Part shown: one piece after another, positions 33,535 to 46,285 of the stretch
Position numbering within the stretch: the first letter of the stretch is position 1
Layout of the letters: every line of letters starts with the position of its first letter
Source of the DNA: Termitomyces sp. T153
Lineage: Eukaryota > Basidiomycota > Agaricomycetes > Agaricales > Lyophyllaceae
Direction of reading: 5' to 3'
DNA: 64,000 bases
NCBI GenBank assembly: GCA_018296165.2
Contig: JACKQL020000014.1
Span: forward strand, 310,001-374,000
The notes under the pieces: generated by a model
Database searches by the model: none
Seen by the model: the letters and a program-made list of their open reading frames with translations, nothing else
Told to the model about the DNA's origin: nothing
Made by a program: the position numbers and the translations under genes

Positions 33535-33746
33535 TGTTATGGGTTGTGCAGCTTACAGTTCACACCTCATAAGTCAAAACCAGTTCATTGGTTCTAATCT
33601 ATGAAGTATGAAGCAAGGTGCTGCCTTATGTAATCACAGTATGGGTATTTATGGATAGTGTTATCAGATGCTACCTTATAATATAATATACAAATAAATA
33701 TGTATTACTACTAAGATACTAAGAGTGTAATGGGTACTCTGTTACA
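33535..33746 (-). repeat. LTR, family D, solo
   Basis: Reverse complement of the LTR at 40354-40559, sharing 'tgtaacagag(c/t)acccatt' at its 5' end, 'ataaatac', 'gtaattacataa'-like text and 'tggttttgacttac/ta'. Neither an element nor a target duplication is visible around it, so it appears to be a solo LTR or the remains of a rearrangement. Confidence 0.75.
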
Positions 33747-33819
33747 GCTATAGAAACATATAGAATGGCTATGGACAATGAAATATCTGAGCCTAGCAAG
33801 TTCAAATACTTGTGGACTG
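33747..33819. other. short linker between LTR D and LTR B
   Basis: A 73-bp piece whose + frame reads MAMDNEISEPSKFKYLWT. It could be a fragment of the gypsy element E that resumes at 35003, but I have no independent support. Confidence 0.25.
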
Positions 33820-35002
33820 TAATGTGCTCCTTTGCTGCCTAGCTGCCATGCAGAAAACCAAAAGAAGACCTAAACACTGATAGCCAGATAGGGTAGCTGG
33901 CAATAGAAAGTGATGAGGGTGAGTTGGTAAATGTCCCAGAGAACTCAGTGTTAAAAGGGATAGAGATGAAGTGAAGGTACAAGTGGGAAAGGTCACTATC
34001 ACTAGCCTAAGTTACTAGGCAGTAATGTAGGATAACTAAGTTGCTGGGTAATGAAGGGTAAAAGGGGTGGAGACAAAAGAGTTGCTAGGATAAATTGCTA
34101 AGGAGAGAGAGATAAATCACCAAGAAAGGAGGACTAAGTGATAGGCAATAAAGGTGGTGGTAGAGATGAAAGCAAAAATGAATTTGCTAAGGGCAGGGAG
34201 AATGAACAAAAGGAGAAGGAAAATAGCTCACTAAGGTTGATAAGGATGTAAACTAGTTGCTGGCCCCAATTGCTAGTGTTGCAGAGACCAAAGACACTAT
34301 AGAGTACTCATGATTGGTACCCATGCTAAATTGATTATGAAGTTGCCAAGGCTTGTTGCTAAGCCTATAACAATGACAAAAGTAGACAGAAAAGAAATCT
34401 GAAGCTGGTAAGCTGAGGACTACTGAGGGGAGAACAATACACTTGTTCTTGTTTCTATGTACAGGCAGTATTTATACTGTTTGTAGGTATAGTAATTAGA
34501 AAGAAAATATTAGTCATTGTTAGCAATGGTCTCTGCCAAGATGTCCCTAATACATACTGGATGTCAGTATAGTAACCAAGTATTTGTATGTGATGTCAAC
34601 AAGATGCATAATCAATGTCAGTAACAATAAAAGAGCATACCTAATGTCAATATCTAAAGAGTAGATGCTATTCAGGTATGTTTGTAAACAAGACAAGAGA
34701 AATGATGAGTAAGGGGTCACATGGCCTTTAATATATCTGTTTTTGAAAACTATTTTTGTCACTAGATAATGTTGCTAGCAATTATTGTTAGGGAAGGCCT
34801 TGACCTTATTGTTCTAGATCCCAAGGCTATCATGATCCAAAAGTGTTGTGGTCACTGAAATCCTGTGCAATGGCTATATCATTCCAGACCTTGGAGCTAG
34901 ATCCCACATAATGAAGTTGTGTCACTTGCACATACTTGCACTACTGAGATAAGATAGTCCTTGATATCAGTAACAGTGCCCAGCAACAGTTGGGTCTTAT
35001 CA
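33820..35002 (-). repeat. LTR, family B, solo
   Basis: Same family as the LTRs of element B: 'taatgtgctcc' at the left, 'agatagggtagctggcaatag', 'gtctatgtacaggcagtatttata' near 34465 and the end 'cagttgggtcttatca' at 35002. It is clearly diverged from the element B copies and has almost no CpG, so it is older. Flanks are 'actg' and 'agtg', at best an eroded 4-bp duplication. Confidence 0.85.
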
Positions 35003-38000
35003 AGTGAAGCAAAAGGCAGGACAGAGTATTGGCCTGCCCAGCTAAATATTTCAGACAAATCAGAAATTCATCTAATGACCTTGTGGGATAAGTATGCAAG
35101 GACAGTGCCACAGTCAAAGCTGGCCAAGGAGAAACATTGTCCTTGGCCCAAAGTGGACAAAGAGAAGGCACAGCCTTCTAAGCTGACAGAAGTGATATTC
35201 CTTGCCTTCAGCAGCAGTGATATGATGAGTTTTGGGACATTGTCAATGGTACAAAGAAGGAACTTTCTTCATGGCATGAGGTCAATCATGAGATAAATCT
35301 CATAGATGAGACCAAATGCTACTTGTACTTTATGCCAAGGTGTCTTAAGTCACTTCAGCAGTGTCTGTGGGATAAAATCAACTGTTATGTGTGAGCTAAG
35401 TGGTAGCAGCCATGTGCAGCCAATTGGGCTGCACCATTACTATGCATTCCCAAGAAAGACAGCTCCTTACAGATGGCATTAGATGCATGTCAACCAATGA
35501 TAATACAGTGAAGGATGTAACACCCTTACTTGACTAGAAAGTCATTTGGAAAGATGTTGCAGATGTGCCAGTGAGATTGAAAATTGACCTCACAGATGCA
35601 TATGAGCAAGTAAGGATACATACTTTGGACATATCTAAGACTGCATTTATGACCATTACTGGTACATACTGCAGTAATATCATGCAAATTGGCAACTGTA
35701 ACATGCCAGCAACATTTCAATATCTAATGATGTCCATCTTTAGAAACATCATTGGAAAATGGATGCATGTATACCTAGACAATATATTTGTCTTTTCAGA
35801 TTTCATTGAGGAGCATGAATAGCACCTTAGAGTAGTCTTTGAAAGACTATGTACAAACAAGCTCAACCTCAAATGAAAGAAGTGTGAGCTGTATGCCAAG
35901 TGCATCAAGTGCCTCAGCCATGTCATTAATTTGCAGAGTATACACCCTGATATAGATAAGTTGAATTTGATACAGATAAGTTGAATTGGATCCAAGAGTG
36001 CCATACTCCTAACACCTACAATGATGTCCAACAATTTGTTGGATTGGTGACATATATTGGGAACTTCTTGCCCAATATCTCTGTGTATACAGGGCCACCA
36101 ATGGCCATGATGTGGAACAGGTTGCCATTCCATTGGTGCCCCATTCAGCAGTGGTGTTTTGACATGATCAAACAGATCTGTGCCAAACCCCAATCATTTG
36201 ACCAATTGATCTCCCATACAAGGATCCCATCCAGTTGATTTGTGATGCCTCAAAGACAGGTGTCAGAGCTATGTATGGCCAAGGACCCAGCTGGCAGAAA
36301 TGTTGGCCAGCCAGGTTTATGTCCAAGAAGTTTACTAACACACAGCAGAACTATGCCATGCACAAACTGGAGACATTGGCGATCTTAGAAGCCCTTCTCA
36401 ATGGGAGGATAAGCTCCTAAGGTATAGAATCTGTGTAATTACAAATCATAAAGCATTTGAGTTTTCAAAACTCAACAGAATCTATTGCCTTGTCAATGGT
36501 GGTGGATGGATTACATGTCACAATTTAATTTTTACATCACAGATGTTAAAGGAGACATCAATAAGGTAGCAGACTGTTTATCCTGCTACTTTGAGAGTGG
36601 TTCTCCTTGAGATGTGCACCATGTCTACATCTATGTATGAGCAGATGCACAAATCAATCCAGAAAGGGATGATCTGCCCTCAACATGCCTGCAAGGAATG
36701 CAGGCTCAACTGGATCAGATTTGCACTTTCTGTGATGGACCAAGCCACAGAAGCCAGTGGGTGCAGGATTTTCACAAAGTTTGTGATGTGGAGGCACAAG
36801 AACTTGCCAACATTGATGACAGCATGGAGGGATCACCAAGAGTCCAAGAGCCCTGATGGCATAGGAGATATGACTCTCAGTAAAGCCATCCTTGGGATGG
36901 CCCAGATGCCTCAACTACAAGGTTGGTCTGACAGAGACTTTCTCCATTGAATTCAGGCTTCATATGGCAAAGACAAGCTCTTTGCCAAAATCCAGAGTCA
37001 GCCAAAGGACTATAAGTCCTTCTGGCTGAAGGACAAGCTAATTTGGACTACTAATCTCTTGGGCCACAAGGTGCTATGTATACCTTGTGCATGAGAGATG
37101 GTAACCAAATTGCTTGACTAGGCACATTGCATGGTTGGCACTTTAGCACCCAGAGAATGATGGAATATATTTGTTGTTGGTACTGGTGGCCAACTGGGGT
37201 TGCAGATGCATGAGCATTCTGCACCACATGCTAACTGTGTCAACAGGCAAAAAGGAGCAATCAGCTCCCTTCAGAGAAACTACACTCCTTACCTGTGCCA
37301 GTTAAGCTATGAGATTTGATAGGAATGGACTTTATAGGGCCCTTCCCTGAGTCCTATGGGTAATTATCTGTTGTATGACAAGCATGGTGCACTTGATTCT
37401 GGTGCACACAACCATGACAACATTGCAGCTGTTATAGATTTACATGTAAGAAATTGTGAGACTCCACAGACTCTCAAGTTCTATTGTCAGCAATCATGAT
37501 TCTAAGTTCACATCCAAATGGTGGCATAAACTGCACAAATTATTAGGAGCTCAGCTCCTAATGTTAATGTCCTTCCATCCACAGATGGATGGACAAACCA
37601 AGTGTGCTAACAGAAACATTGGTCAGATCTTGTACACAGTAGTGCATCCAGATCAAGAGGGCTGGTTAAGTCTAATAGACTCAACTAAGTCTAATAGACT
37701 CAACTGAGAGTGCAATTAATGCAAGTATATCTGAGACAACTAAGTTTGCACTGTTCAAGTTGAATGGTGGCTACATGTTGTCAATGATGCAAAAGATTTG
37801 GTCAGATTCTGTAAGTCCTAAGGGAATCAAGCAGTTTGCTCACCAAGCTCTTGAAAATTTGGCAGCAGTGCAGAATGCAATAATTGAGGTGTGTGTCTTC
37901 CAGTTGTGCTTTGCAAATTTGCATCACAGACCAGATTCAGAGCTAGAGAAAGGTGCCTTGGTGTAAACTTTGACAAAAAACCTCAACCTTCTAAAAGGCA

Positions 38001-38420
38001 GGGCTAGAAAGCTCTGCCTGAAGTGGGTTGGGCCATATAAAATCTTGGAGGCCTACAACAAGACCTCCAAATATGTGTTGAAGTTGCCTATGGCACTCCA
38101 GGAATGTAGGATTTATCCTAAGTTTCATGTGTCACTATTACAACCCTATAAAGACAGCAACAACACACTGTTTTCCAACAGGGCAACACTAAAGCCATAT
38201 GACTTTGGTGTGCCAGATGACTAGGAATGGTTCATTGATGACCTGATAGGTTATTGGTGGAATGGGGCAAACCTCAAGTTTGAGGTTCATTGGAGCCTGG
38301 GAAACACTACATGGGAGTCCTTTACTATGTGCAAGGACCTGGAGGCCTTTGGCCATTATCTGGAGTTGCAGGGTGTACAGCACACTGTGCAGTTGGCTAA
38401 AAGGATGAAGTCTACATGAT
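35003..38420 (+). pseudogene. gypsy element E: pol relic (RT, RNase H, integrase, chromodomain)
   Basis: Order on the + strand: end of the protease-RT linker with SFGTLSMVQRRNF (35230); RT with IPKKDSSLQMAL, LKIDLTDAYEQVRI and VYLDNIFVFSD (35570-35800; family YLDD); GLVTYIGNFLPNISVYT (36040); RNase H with LICDASKTGVRAMYGQGPSW (36230) and ITNHKAFEF (36440); integrase zinc region near 37120; integrase core with VSNHDSKFTSKWW and FHPQMDGQTKCANRN (37490-37615); then CLKWVGPYKILEAYNK, YPKFHVSLLQPYKD and a decayed chromodomain to about 38400. At least eight stops or shifts. Gag, protease and LTRs are not seen; the left edge coincides with solo LTR B. Confidence 0.88.
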
Positions 38421-38479
38421 TTAGCCCAGAAGCTGGATAGGCCACTATGCCAGGAACCATCAAATATTATGTCAGCTAA

Positions 38480-38923
38480 TTTTTTTGGCATGTTGCACAA
38501 TGCCAGAGCTTGTAGAAGCCATGTGAGGTTGATGGGTGTCAGTTCTGATGAGATGGTGGGCCATAGTGATATTCTGATGGGAACTGATGGGAACATGGTC
38601 TGCCCTATACTTGTCAGGAAGTTCCAGAATGGTCAAGTGGGTTGAGAGGGCAAGTTAGTGATGTGTGCTAGGGTCAGGAGGAATGTCAGAGGGGCCTGGG
38701 AGCTGAGCTCAGGAGGAGAAGGGGAAGTGATGGGGCCTACAGAGGACATGCTGGAGTTTGTCAGAAGGTTGTGGGGGTTTGCCAGAAAAGTGTTGGAGTT
38801 AGCCAGGGCAGGCAACATAAGTGAATGAAGGTTGGAGTGAGTTGAGGGGGTGTTGGGAGGGGTATTCTGGAGGAGCAGAGTGGCTTGGGGAGAGGTCTGG
38901 AAGCTTGGGAGTGGGTTGTGACA
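38480..38923 (-). repeat. LTR-like repeat, family C, partial
   Basis: Matches 744-1134 plus 1884-1973 without the SINE-like insert, which shows the pre-insertion state of that site ('gagttgagggggtgttgggaggggt' at 38828 versus the duplicated version near 1121 and 1884). The right end is 'gttgtgaca' at 38923. The left end is approximate. Confidence 0.7.
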
Positions 38924-39240
38924 GATCTTACAGTCAGATCAATGGGTAGACCTGGTGAACACTGCTATTGTTCAGTCTGAGGATATTCTATTCTGCAGAC
39001 TGTCCTATATACTACATCACTAGTAATGATGACTAACATTATACCTACTCATCAGTCTGTAGTATGTAATGGAGAATGACTAACAATAATCAATATTGAG
39101 TAATGTCTGAGCATGTGATTCATGAAAGGCAACTAATGAGGATAGAAGGGTGTAGGGCATGACAGGTGGTATGTAAGTCTAACTGGCCTTTGTCTTCTAC
39201 TACAACATTGGTGCAATGCACCAACACTGAGTGACTGACT
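38924..39240. other. TE interior, no gene seen
   Basis: Contains the block 'gtgtagggcatgacaggtggtatgt' (39151) also found at 1975 next to repeat C. The rest has no recognisable coding or repeat. Confidence 0.4.
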
Positions 39241-40353
39241 TGTTGCCTAATGGGCAAGAAAAAGAAACAACCTGGCAAGATAGATGTGAGTCTGCCAGGA
39301 TATTTCATGAGCTCTGGACAGAGCTCAAGAGGGGGAACAGTACCAGGGAGTAGTTCACTCCCAAGTTTTGGTGGCTTTGCTATGCTAGCAGGAGGGCTGG
39401 TGCCAGGAGATGTAGCACCTCTAACAATGAAAAGAGCAGCTCCATGAGAAATGAGGCCTATGAGCAGAAGACCTGCAGTAGTGCCTGAAAATGTGGCCCC
39501 ACCTAGCTACACAGTGGCAATGCAGCAGTTGCCAATGCAGGGGCACAATGTGCCTCTGCAGCATGGAAGGACAGGAAGAGGACATGGGAAACATCATGCT
39601 CCCCCACCAAGGAACTTTGGATATCCTGTGGGCCTACAGCCTGTGTGGTTCCAGAAGATCCAACAGTATATAGTGCCACAGTACAATGTGGCCCTACTAC
39701 TCGTGGCTGGACCTGGCAGGTCAATGACAACCTGCCACAATATCACCACAAGTAATGATTTCCATCCCTGCACCATTATCTTCAGAGGCAATAGAGGTGG
39801 ACAATGACAGCCCAAAGTCTATCATAGCTCTGATGCAGTTATTGGCCCCACATCAGCAGTCATACTCACCACTACTCACTAGAGTGCATTTATCAAACAC
39901 CCCATCCTCAGCATTGAGTACATCAGTGCATCTAATGGCTGCCTCAACTAGCAAAGGAAAAGGAAAGGCAACAGTGTTGTTGCCATGCATACTGGCACAA
40001 GGAGGTAGCACCTCCTTGTTGACCTGGCTGGAAGATGGTCAAGTAATATTGAGCAATGTTTCTCTGCAAAGGAGAAGGGCAAGGGCAAAGCAAAGCAGCC
40101 TGAGCTTGAACTACCTATTGGAGTTCACCAATGAAAAATGAGTGACATGGGCTAGCTGAGTGCCCACTGTTATCTCCTAGCACAGTTGGGCAGTGTGCTA
40201 GGATATTACTATGTCCATCTTATCAAGTGGGACCATTTAGTAGAGGCCCATGCTTGGGTTCTGGTGGAGACTCTGAGGTGGGATGCTGTATTCCACCCTC
40301 TTATTTGTTTTCTAATAAGTTGTGAGTCTGTTTATGGGCTCAAAAGGGGGATA
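39241..40353 (+). pseudogene. decayed D-type LTR element, internal region
   Basis: Low-complexity open pieces on the + strand: 39250-39447 (starts MGKKKKQPGKIDVSLPGYF), 39451-39807 and 39755-40141, Gly/Pro/Ser-rich and perhaps gag or surface parts of a retroelement. From about 40200 the frame YYYVHLIKWDHLVEAHAWV resembles the last half of a chromodomain. A polypurine run 'caaaaggggg' at 40341 precedes LTR D, as expected at the 3' end of an LTR element. I do not recognise the N-terminal part, and protease, RT and integrase are absent. Confidence 0.45.
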
Positions 40354-40559
40354 TGTAACAGAGCACCCATTGCCTCTCTTAGTGCATACTGTATAATATT
40401 CATTTACTTATTATTATTAGTTGGTAGCTTTACATGATGCTACCTATAAATACTTGTAGTGTAATTACATAAAGCAATGCTTTACTTCATACTTTGTAGA
40501 CAAGATCAATTGACTGGTTTTGACTTACAAGGTGTGAAAGAAAGTTTGAACTGAAAACA
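40354..40559 (+). repeat. LTR, family D
   Basis: Starts TGTAACAGAGCACCC, has 'tataaatactt' at 40444-40454, and ends 'ctgaaaaca'. It is 206 bp and matches 33535-33746 in reverse complement. A polypurine run lies just before it, so it reads as a 3' LTR. LINE sequence follows immediately. Confidence 0.75.
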
Positions 40560-40561
40560 GC

Positions 40562-41278
40562 ATGAGTGGCAGCCTACTCAGGGGCACAGAAGGTAACAAA
40601 TTAGTGGATGTGGCAGCAAAGGAGGCAGCAGAGGAGGCTACAGATCCCTTATCATGGCTACCAACTTACCTAGCTAAGTGGGAGAGGAGACTACCAGCCA
40701 GCATCTCTGCATTGAAACAGGTCCACAACACAAAGAGGGAGAGGCTATGGACTGGCTCACTAAGGTTTAAAAGATACAATAACACTTTTGAGGACAGCCT
40801 CTTGTTTTTGGACTTCAAGTATGTGGCAAGAGGGGCTTTGAGAAACCAACTAAGTCTCCTGATCCAGTTAAGCATAGGCCATGCATTGTTGAACAAACAT
40901 TTGCACAAAATCTAAAGGATGGAATTAGAATACTGCAGTGAATGCAAAGGAGAACCTGAGACAACAAAGCACTACCTGTTCAACTGCAGGAAATATGAGG
41001 GAAGAAAGGCACAAGATGCTGAACAAGATAGAAGAAGCTGAGAAGAGCTTAAGGTGCTCTTCAACAGGAGAAAGGGGCTGATTGCAATGCTACAATTTAA
41101 AGAGGACACTAAACAACTCAGAGATTACTTTGGCAATGTCTGCCTTATCAATCTGATTGAAATGTATGAAAAGCTTGATAATACAAGTGGGAGTATAAGT
41201 GGCCAAAGCCTGGCAAGTGAAGCAAGCATCACCAAACTAAACTATAAAACAAAAATACAAATGAAAGCTCAAGCCTAG
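40562..41278 (+). pseudogene. LINE 3' end: RNase H tail and CCHC-like finger
   Basis: The frame begins GNKLVDVAAKEAAEEA, the last motif of a retroelement RNase H (GNExADxxAK). Then come WERRLPASISALKQ, LLIQLSIGHALLNKHLHKI, one stop, and CSECKGEPETTKHYLFNC, a C-x2-C-x8-H-x4-C finger found at the end of I/Tad-type non-LTR retrotransposons. Further pieces run to about 41278 with stops. The 5' part with endonuclease and RT is missing, as usual for a 5'-truncated LINE, and the left edge abuts LTR D. No poly-A tail is evident. Confidence 0.8.
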
Positions 41279-43522
41279 CTGGCAATGTGGGGTACAGGGA
41301 ACATAGGGAAAGAGTGGCCTAAATTAGGTCAAGATCTAAAGTATTACCACCATACATCTATCACTGCAATCCATCTTCAACAGCCCAGTCCAGTTGTATG
41401 GGCCCTCCTAGGGGCCAAGCACATACAAACAAACTGCTCATGATGGGAACAAAGGACAAAGTGAGACAGAAGGGGCATAGAGGCCTGATCAGCCAGGAGT
41501 AAGGTGTCTAAAACAACACTGGAGGTGTCAAGCTGTTGGGGGGTGACAGGTTGGCCTGTCAATGTGCTCATTTGCAAAAACTCCAGTGGATGGGAGTTCT
41601 ATTAACTACCTGTATTTTAAAGACCATTGTGGGCATTGTCCAAAGTCTATAACAGGAATAAAAAAAAGTTTTGGCCCTGGGCTGTTCCAAAACTTCTTGG
41701 GCAGTAGGGCCAAAGCCAGCTAGAAGATTGTATGGATCTGTATCTGTATTCTCATGTATGAATGTAGGAGCATCAGCAACATGCTGAATGGTGAAATATT
41801 ATCAGGATCTTGTGCCGGAGGAATATGATAGTATTGAAATAATCCAACTTGATCACTTTCAGTAGTAAATGGCTCTGGTGAGGGAGATTGTTCTGGTAAA
41901 GGCTTGGAATCAATATGTCAACACTTGGTTTCATAAATCTCAGCCTGTTGCTGATAATGCTCAGAAAACTGCCATGGAGGGCATGCAGGACATGATTCAG
42001 AAGGTAGAAAATTAATGAGATGAGTGGGGGTCATTGATTTTGTACTCCATATGCAGGAATAGCCTGAACATTAGGATCTGGTGAAGCAGGTCTGGCAGGG
42101 GAGAGTCCATCATAGGTTCCAAGTCATCAGGCAGAGGATCTTGGGATGAGTAAGTCAGAGTGGAAGACTGAGGATTAAGAAACATTTATAAAAAAAAATA
42201 CAATGTCACTTCAATTCATAGTACTCACACTTGACTTTTGATTCTTTGATTGATCTTGACCAGTAATAACTGTTTGCTTTCATTGAGTACATTGAATTTA
42301 GTAGTTTGTAGCAGCATGGTTACAGTACATGCAGTTGAACATGATGCTAGGAGTAGTTATGGTGATGGCAGTTGCATGTAAGAAGAGAGAAGGGTGGAAA
42401 AGGCAAATTGACAAGTTTCAAACTACTTATATACATGAATGCCATAGAAAAAGAGCATAAAGAACTAAATACAGATAAGCAAAAGTTTAAATCTAAAGAT
42501 GATTGTACCCATACATCTCCAATTCTAATCCTGTATTGAATTTTGCTATAAATAAAAAATCCAGGCTGTGCCTGAGTCCATGTGAGAACTTAGATTAGAT
42601 TAGTGTAATTTTGTGGAGGCATGTGACTAATGCATCACAAATCACAATTTTCAATCACAATAATTTCAAATTGTGATTTCACATCACTCAGGCTGTGACC
42701 CAATGACATATCCTTGTCCATCAATTACAACAATGCCTTCTCAATGTTCTTCAGCAAAAAAAAATGTTCCTCAGCCAAGAGCCAATCACAGTGTGCTGAA
42801 CCTCAACAAAAGAACTCAGAGACAAGTTTGGAGCCACTCTGAAGATTGGCATAAATCCTTAGGCTCATCAAGGAAAAGAACTGTAAGTGGTTTTAATATG
42901 TACACTACTGTGTAGTTCCACTATCTATATGAATAGAAAGGGCCCCCTGGCTCCATTCCATCATGCCAAGAAGATCATTCTACACATGGCAAAAATCCTT
43001 TTGTTGAGTTAAACAGTGTTTTCATCAAGGGCCTGGTAAAGATGGGCCTTCTCACCATATTTAAGACAGACAAACACAAATGTGATGTTGAGGACTGCAA
43101 CTTGGAGAATAACATGTGTGGAGAAGAGGAAATAGATGATGAGATGGATGATCAAATGAAAAAGTGAGTTACATCTTAATATATGCTTCTGACAAACTAA
43201 ATTTGTATATAGACAATGAAAAGAAAGAGAAGAGTCCAGCTCAAAGCCTTTAACACCATAATGATGATTGATCTGCTTATCTTCTAGTTGTGTCATAACA
43301 TTGGGATGGAGGACTACTACAAAAGTAGATTGAGAAATTTTGTGATTTTAGTGCACATACATTATATTACTATTTCAATTTAAACTAATGTAACTCAGAT
43401 TGTAAGAGGAGCTTCAAGTGCTCACATTGCTGACACATATAAAGTCAAGGATTCAATTATGATACTCATTGAGAATGCCTTTCTTGAATTCCTTATTCCA
43501 AGTATGAAAATGCCACTGCCCC
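41279..43522. other. unassigned TE-like sequence
   Basis: AT-rich, almost CpG-free and without a long frame. On the - strand 41800-41900 reads PLPEQSPSPEPFTTESDQVG and then LFQYYHIPPAQDPDN, which recalls the N-terminus of Plavaka-type DNA transposases but is too short to be firm. On the + strand 42955-43165 reads KGLVKMGLLTIFKTDKHKCD then CNLENNMCGEEEIDDEMDD, followed by a plausible GT-AG intron; I do not recognise it. An imperfect AT-rich palindrome lies at 42630-42690. Confidence 0.3.
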
Positions 43523-44465
43523 TGTCATGACCCATTCCTAGACCTCCAGACCTTCCCCTGAGTGAATTCCACTTTCTCAGGATACCACCAATGCCCCTTC
43601 AACCTGCCCCAACCTTTGCCTACCCCTAGCACCTACTCCAGTGAACTCTGCTACTTTCTTGGCTAATTCCAATGCTTCTCCAGACAACTCCAATGCCTCT
43701 CCTGTGGGCCCTATCACCCCCCACTCCCCACCATGCTCCTGGGTATTCCTGATGCTTTCTCTAAACCCCAACATACATCATGGACCCACACTAATCTGTT
43801 TCTGCAGCTCACCAACTGATCAGAACCAACACCTGTTGACTCTGCATGGCTCTGACAAGCTCCACCACCAGACCTGCAATCCCTGGAGGAGTCCCCATAG
43901 TTAGTACTTAAGTCATAGAGTAATATCTGCTACAGTAGTCTTGATATTATCTACTTACATCTGTGTCTGTTATGTTTTGTCTCCAGTTTTGTCTCTGTTT
44001 CTGTCTTTTGTCTCATTCTTATTTTGTGTCTCTCTCAATTCCATTTTGTTCTTATCTCTATCTTGTCTCACCTTATTTGCCTCAGTTTTCTTTTATATTG
44101 CCTGATTTCCTTTTGACTCTATCTCCATTCCAATCGTCTATAACTCACAACCTGTACATTTATAACTAACTCCAGATCTTGCCTTATACTTAGCCTCAAA
44201 ACTCATCAACTCCATCTGATCACCCATCAAACTCAGTCCTGCTCCCATTGCTTGCATGACCCTTGACTGCCCTGCACTCCCAGTATTTGCCTTCAGACTT
44301 GTTCAACTCCTATTTGTACCTTGTCTTAGACTTCCCTGGACTTTCCTGGACTTATTCTGAGTGTAGACTCCCCTGGAATGCAAGGTCATAAGTGCAGGAC
44401 ATTGCATCCACCTAGTAAGGATTTGCTCAGTTGAGCTGAGTCCCTGTAGTCAGCAGAACCTGACA
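43523..44465 (+). repeat. LTR-like repeat, family C, longest copy
   Basis: Starts TGTCATGACCCATTCC and carries the same ordered blocks as the copy at 31675 (T/C-rich tract 43970-44110; 'cttgcttatact' type block near 44180). It could end at 'cctgaca' (44465). Its sense strand is +. There are about 70 bp of unassigned sequence between it and element A. Confidence 0.6.
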
Positions 44466-44537
44466 TAATATCAAGACTCTTCCTTATCCTGTTCTCAATA
44501 TTTGCTTACAATCCCATCTACACTCCTATCAGCTATC

Positions 44538-44947
44538 TGTCAGGAGCATCTATTTCCAACCTCTACAACTTGTTCCAGCATCTCTGGACTTCCCATCTCC
44601 AACCTCCATGACTTGTTCCAGCATCTCTGCAGCTTGTTTGACATCTCTGGAATTCTGGAACAAGCCCCAGAGATCTCCAGAGACCTGCAAAACTTTCTGT
44701 ATTACCTTACCAATTATCTTCCTAGGGTCAGGGCTAGCTCTGGCCTTCTGTACAGTTGTTCCCATGCCTCTGCCACCTGTTAATGCACTGCACCAAGCTG
44801 CAGAAATCCTTATAATTGTTCTCTTTGGATTCTCCTCTGCTAGGTGATTAGTTACTGCTTGTATCTTTGTCTACTTGCTAATATACTTTGGATTCTCCTC
44901 TGCTAGCTGTGTGACTCAGATCTGCCACCCTGGAGATTGTCCTTACA
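44538..44947 (+). repeat. 5' LTR of element A
   Basis: TGTCAGGAGC at the start, CCTTACA at the end. Matches 62301-62705 along its whole length with many substitutions. Contains two near-repeats of 'acttgttccagcatctctg' at 44570 and 44610. A priming site is not obvious just after it. Confidence 0.88.
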
Positions 44948-45053
44948 GCAGAACAAGTCTCCTAAAACTGGTTTGGAAGCTCCTCATAGCTGCAGGGAAC
45001 CTCTGAGCCACTATCTGTTGCTTCTTCACCAGGATTAAGCTTTGCAGAGTTCT

Positions 45054-46275
45054 ATGTCTCAGCCTGCCAACCCAGACACCCCTGTGGAGGCTCTAGCCCC
45101 ACAGAACAAAGCCTGGACCTGCCTGCTACACCTAGGAAACCAGGTGCAACTCATGCAATCATCTCTTACCCACTATACAACCAAACTCTCCACCCTTCAT
45201 CAAACTACAGATTTTATCTCCCACTCACTCCAGGTGCTGCTCAAGCACCTGCCCCCTACCTCCACACCTCTTCCAATTGTAAAACCTACTCCAACTGCTT
45301 TTGTATCTGTCTCTGCAGCTCCACTGACCCTACAACCACAGATTCTGTGCTCCATGCTTCCAGATGCATATGATGGTACTCAGTCTAGCAGGGAACATTT
45401 CCTCCAGTCCTGCCTCACCTACATCTACCTTAGCAGGAATGCCTTTGACTCCAATGTGTTGAAAATAGCCTGGGTACTGTTATACATAAAGATGGGATGT
45501 GCCTCCACCTATGCATTGTAAGTCTTTTGCTGCTCCAGAAATGTAAGAAGTTTTCTGGACTGGGCCACCTTTGAGAAGGATTTCCAGGTGGAGTTTTTCC
45601 TGCTAGACCCCCCAAAACTGCCACCTTGATGCTATGTGACAGGAAATAATATGGGTAAGAGAAGCAAACTCTGGACAAGTACATTGACTCCTTCTGGGCA
45701 CTGGTCAAGCAAGCTGCCTACTTCAATGGCCTTCAGTTATGCCTTATGTTCTGGGACAGCCTGCACCTCATGCTGATGGAATGCATTGACAATCTTGTGG
45801 AGGGCCACCCTTATGATGAAAGAATTGCTTTTGTGGTATGAGGTAGCCTGGGATCAGTGGCAACTCATGAAGATTTGATGGGAGCTCCACTGCATGCACC
45901 CCATGCTATGCTCTGCACTGGTCACCAGCCTCTGATACTCCATGCCTGCTTGCCCAGCACCTGCTGCCACACTAACCATCCCTGTAGTATGCCTCTTGCT
46001 GCCAGGCATCCCTATGGATGTGGATGCAGCCCAACAGCTCTGTGTTATGCTATTACTGTGTTGGAGATGCAAGAAGCCTAGGCATTTTGCATGACACTGC
46101 CCCTTGGATCTAGTATGCATTATCTCTCCATGGTGGAGCAGGAGGAACTCCTCCTGCAGTTGCTGGCCACAAAGAATGCTGCTAGAGTTTCAACACCAGA
46201 GTTGACTCCAGAGAAGATCAGTTCTTGCACATCACCCCCAGAACCAGAGAAGGATTTTGAGTTGAGCAACAAATG
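45054..46275 (+). pseudogene. element A gag
   Basis: Starts MSQPANPDTPVEAL and runs through MLPDAYDGTQSSREHFLQSC, a gypsy gag block, to LLYIKMGCASTYAL; then stops and shifts. Later pieces give KDFQVEFF, a zinc-knuckle-like CYYC with PRHF and H-C partners near 46045-46095 (split over two frames), and MSVEQEELLLQLLATKNAA-like text ('LSMVEQEELLLQLLATKNAA') near 46120, the segment usual before the protease. It would form the particle core; it cannot now be translated as one chain. The downstream end is cut by solo LTR F. Confidence 0.8.
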
Positions 46276-46285
46276 AGGTGTATGC

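Noticed and set aside
33747..35002. LTR B as the 5' LTR of element E
   Set aside because: In element B this LTR orientation belongs to coding on the - strand, whereas E is on the + strand.
41800..41900. Plavaka-type DNA transposase
   Set aside because: Only about 35 residues resemble its N-terminus and no catalytic part follows, so it is mentioned but not annotated as such.
43009..43296. 95-codon ORF on - with hydrophobic stretches
   Set aside because: No family resemblance; the complementary strand has an equally good acidic frame with an intron-like border, and composition is that of decayed TE DNA.
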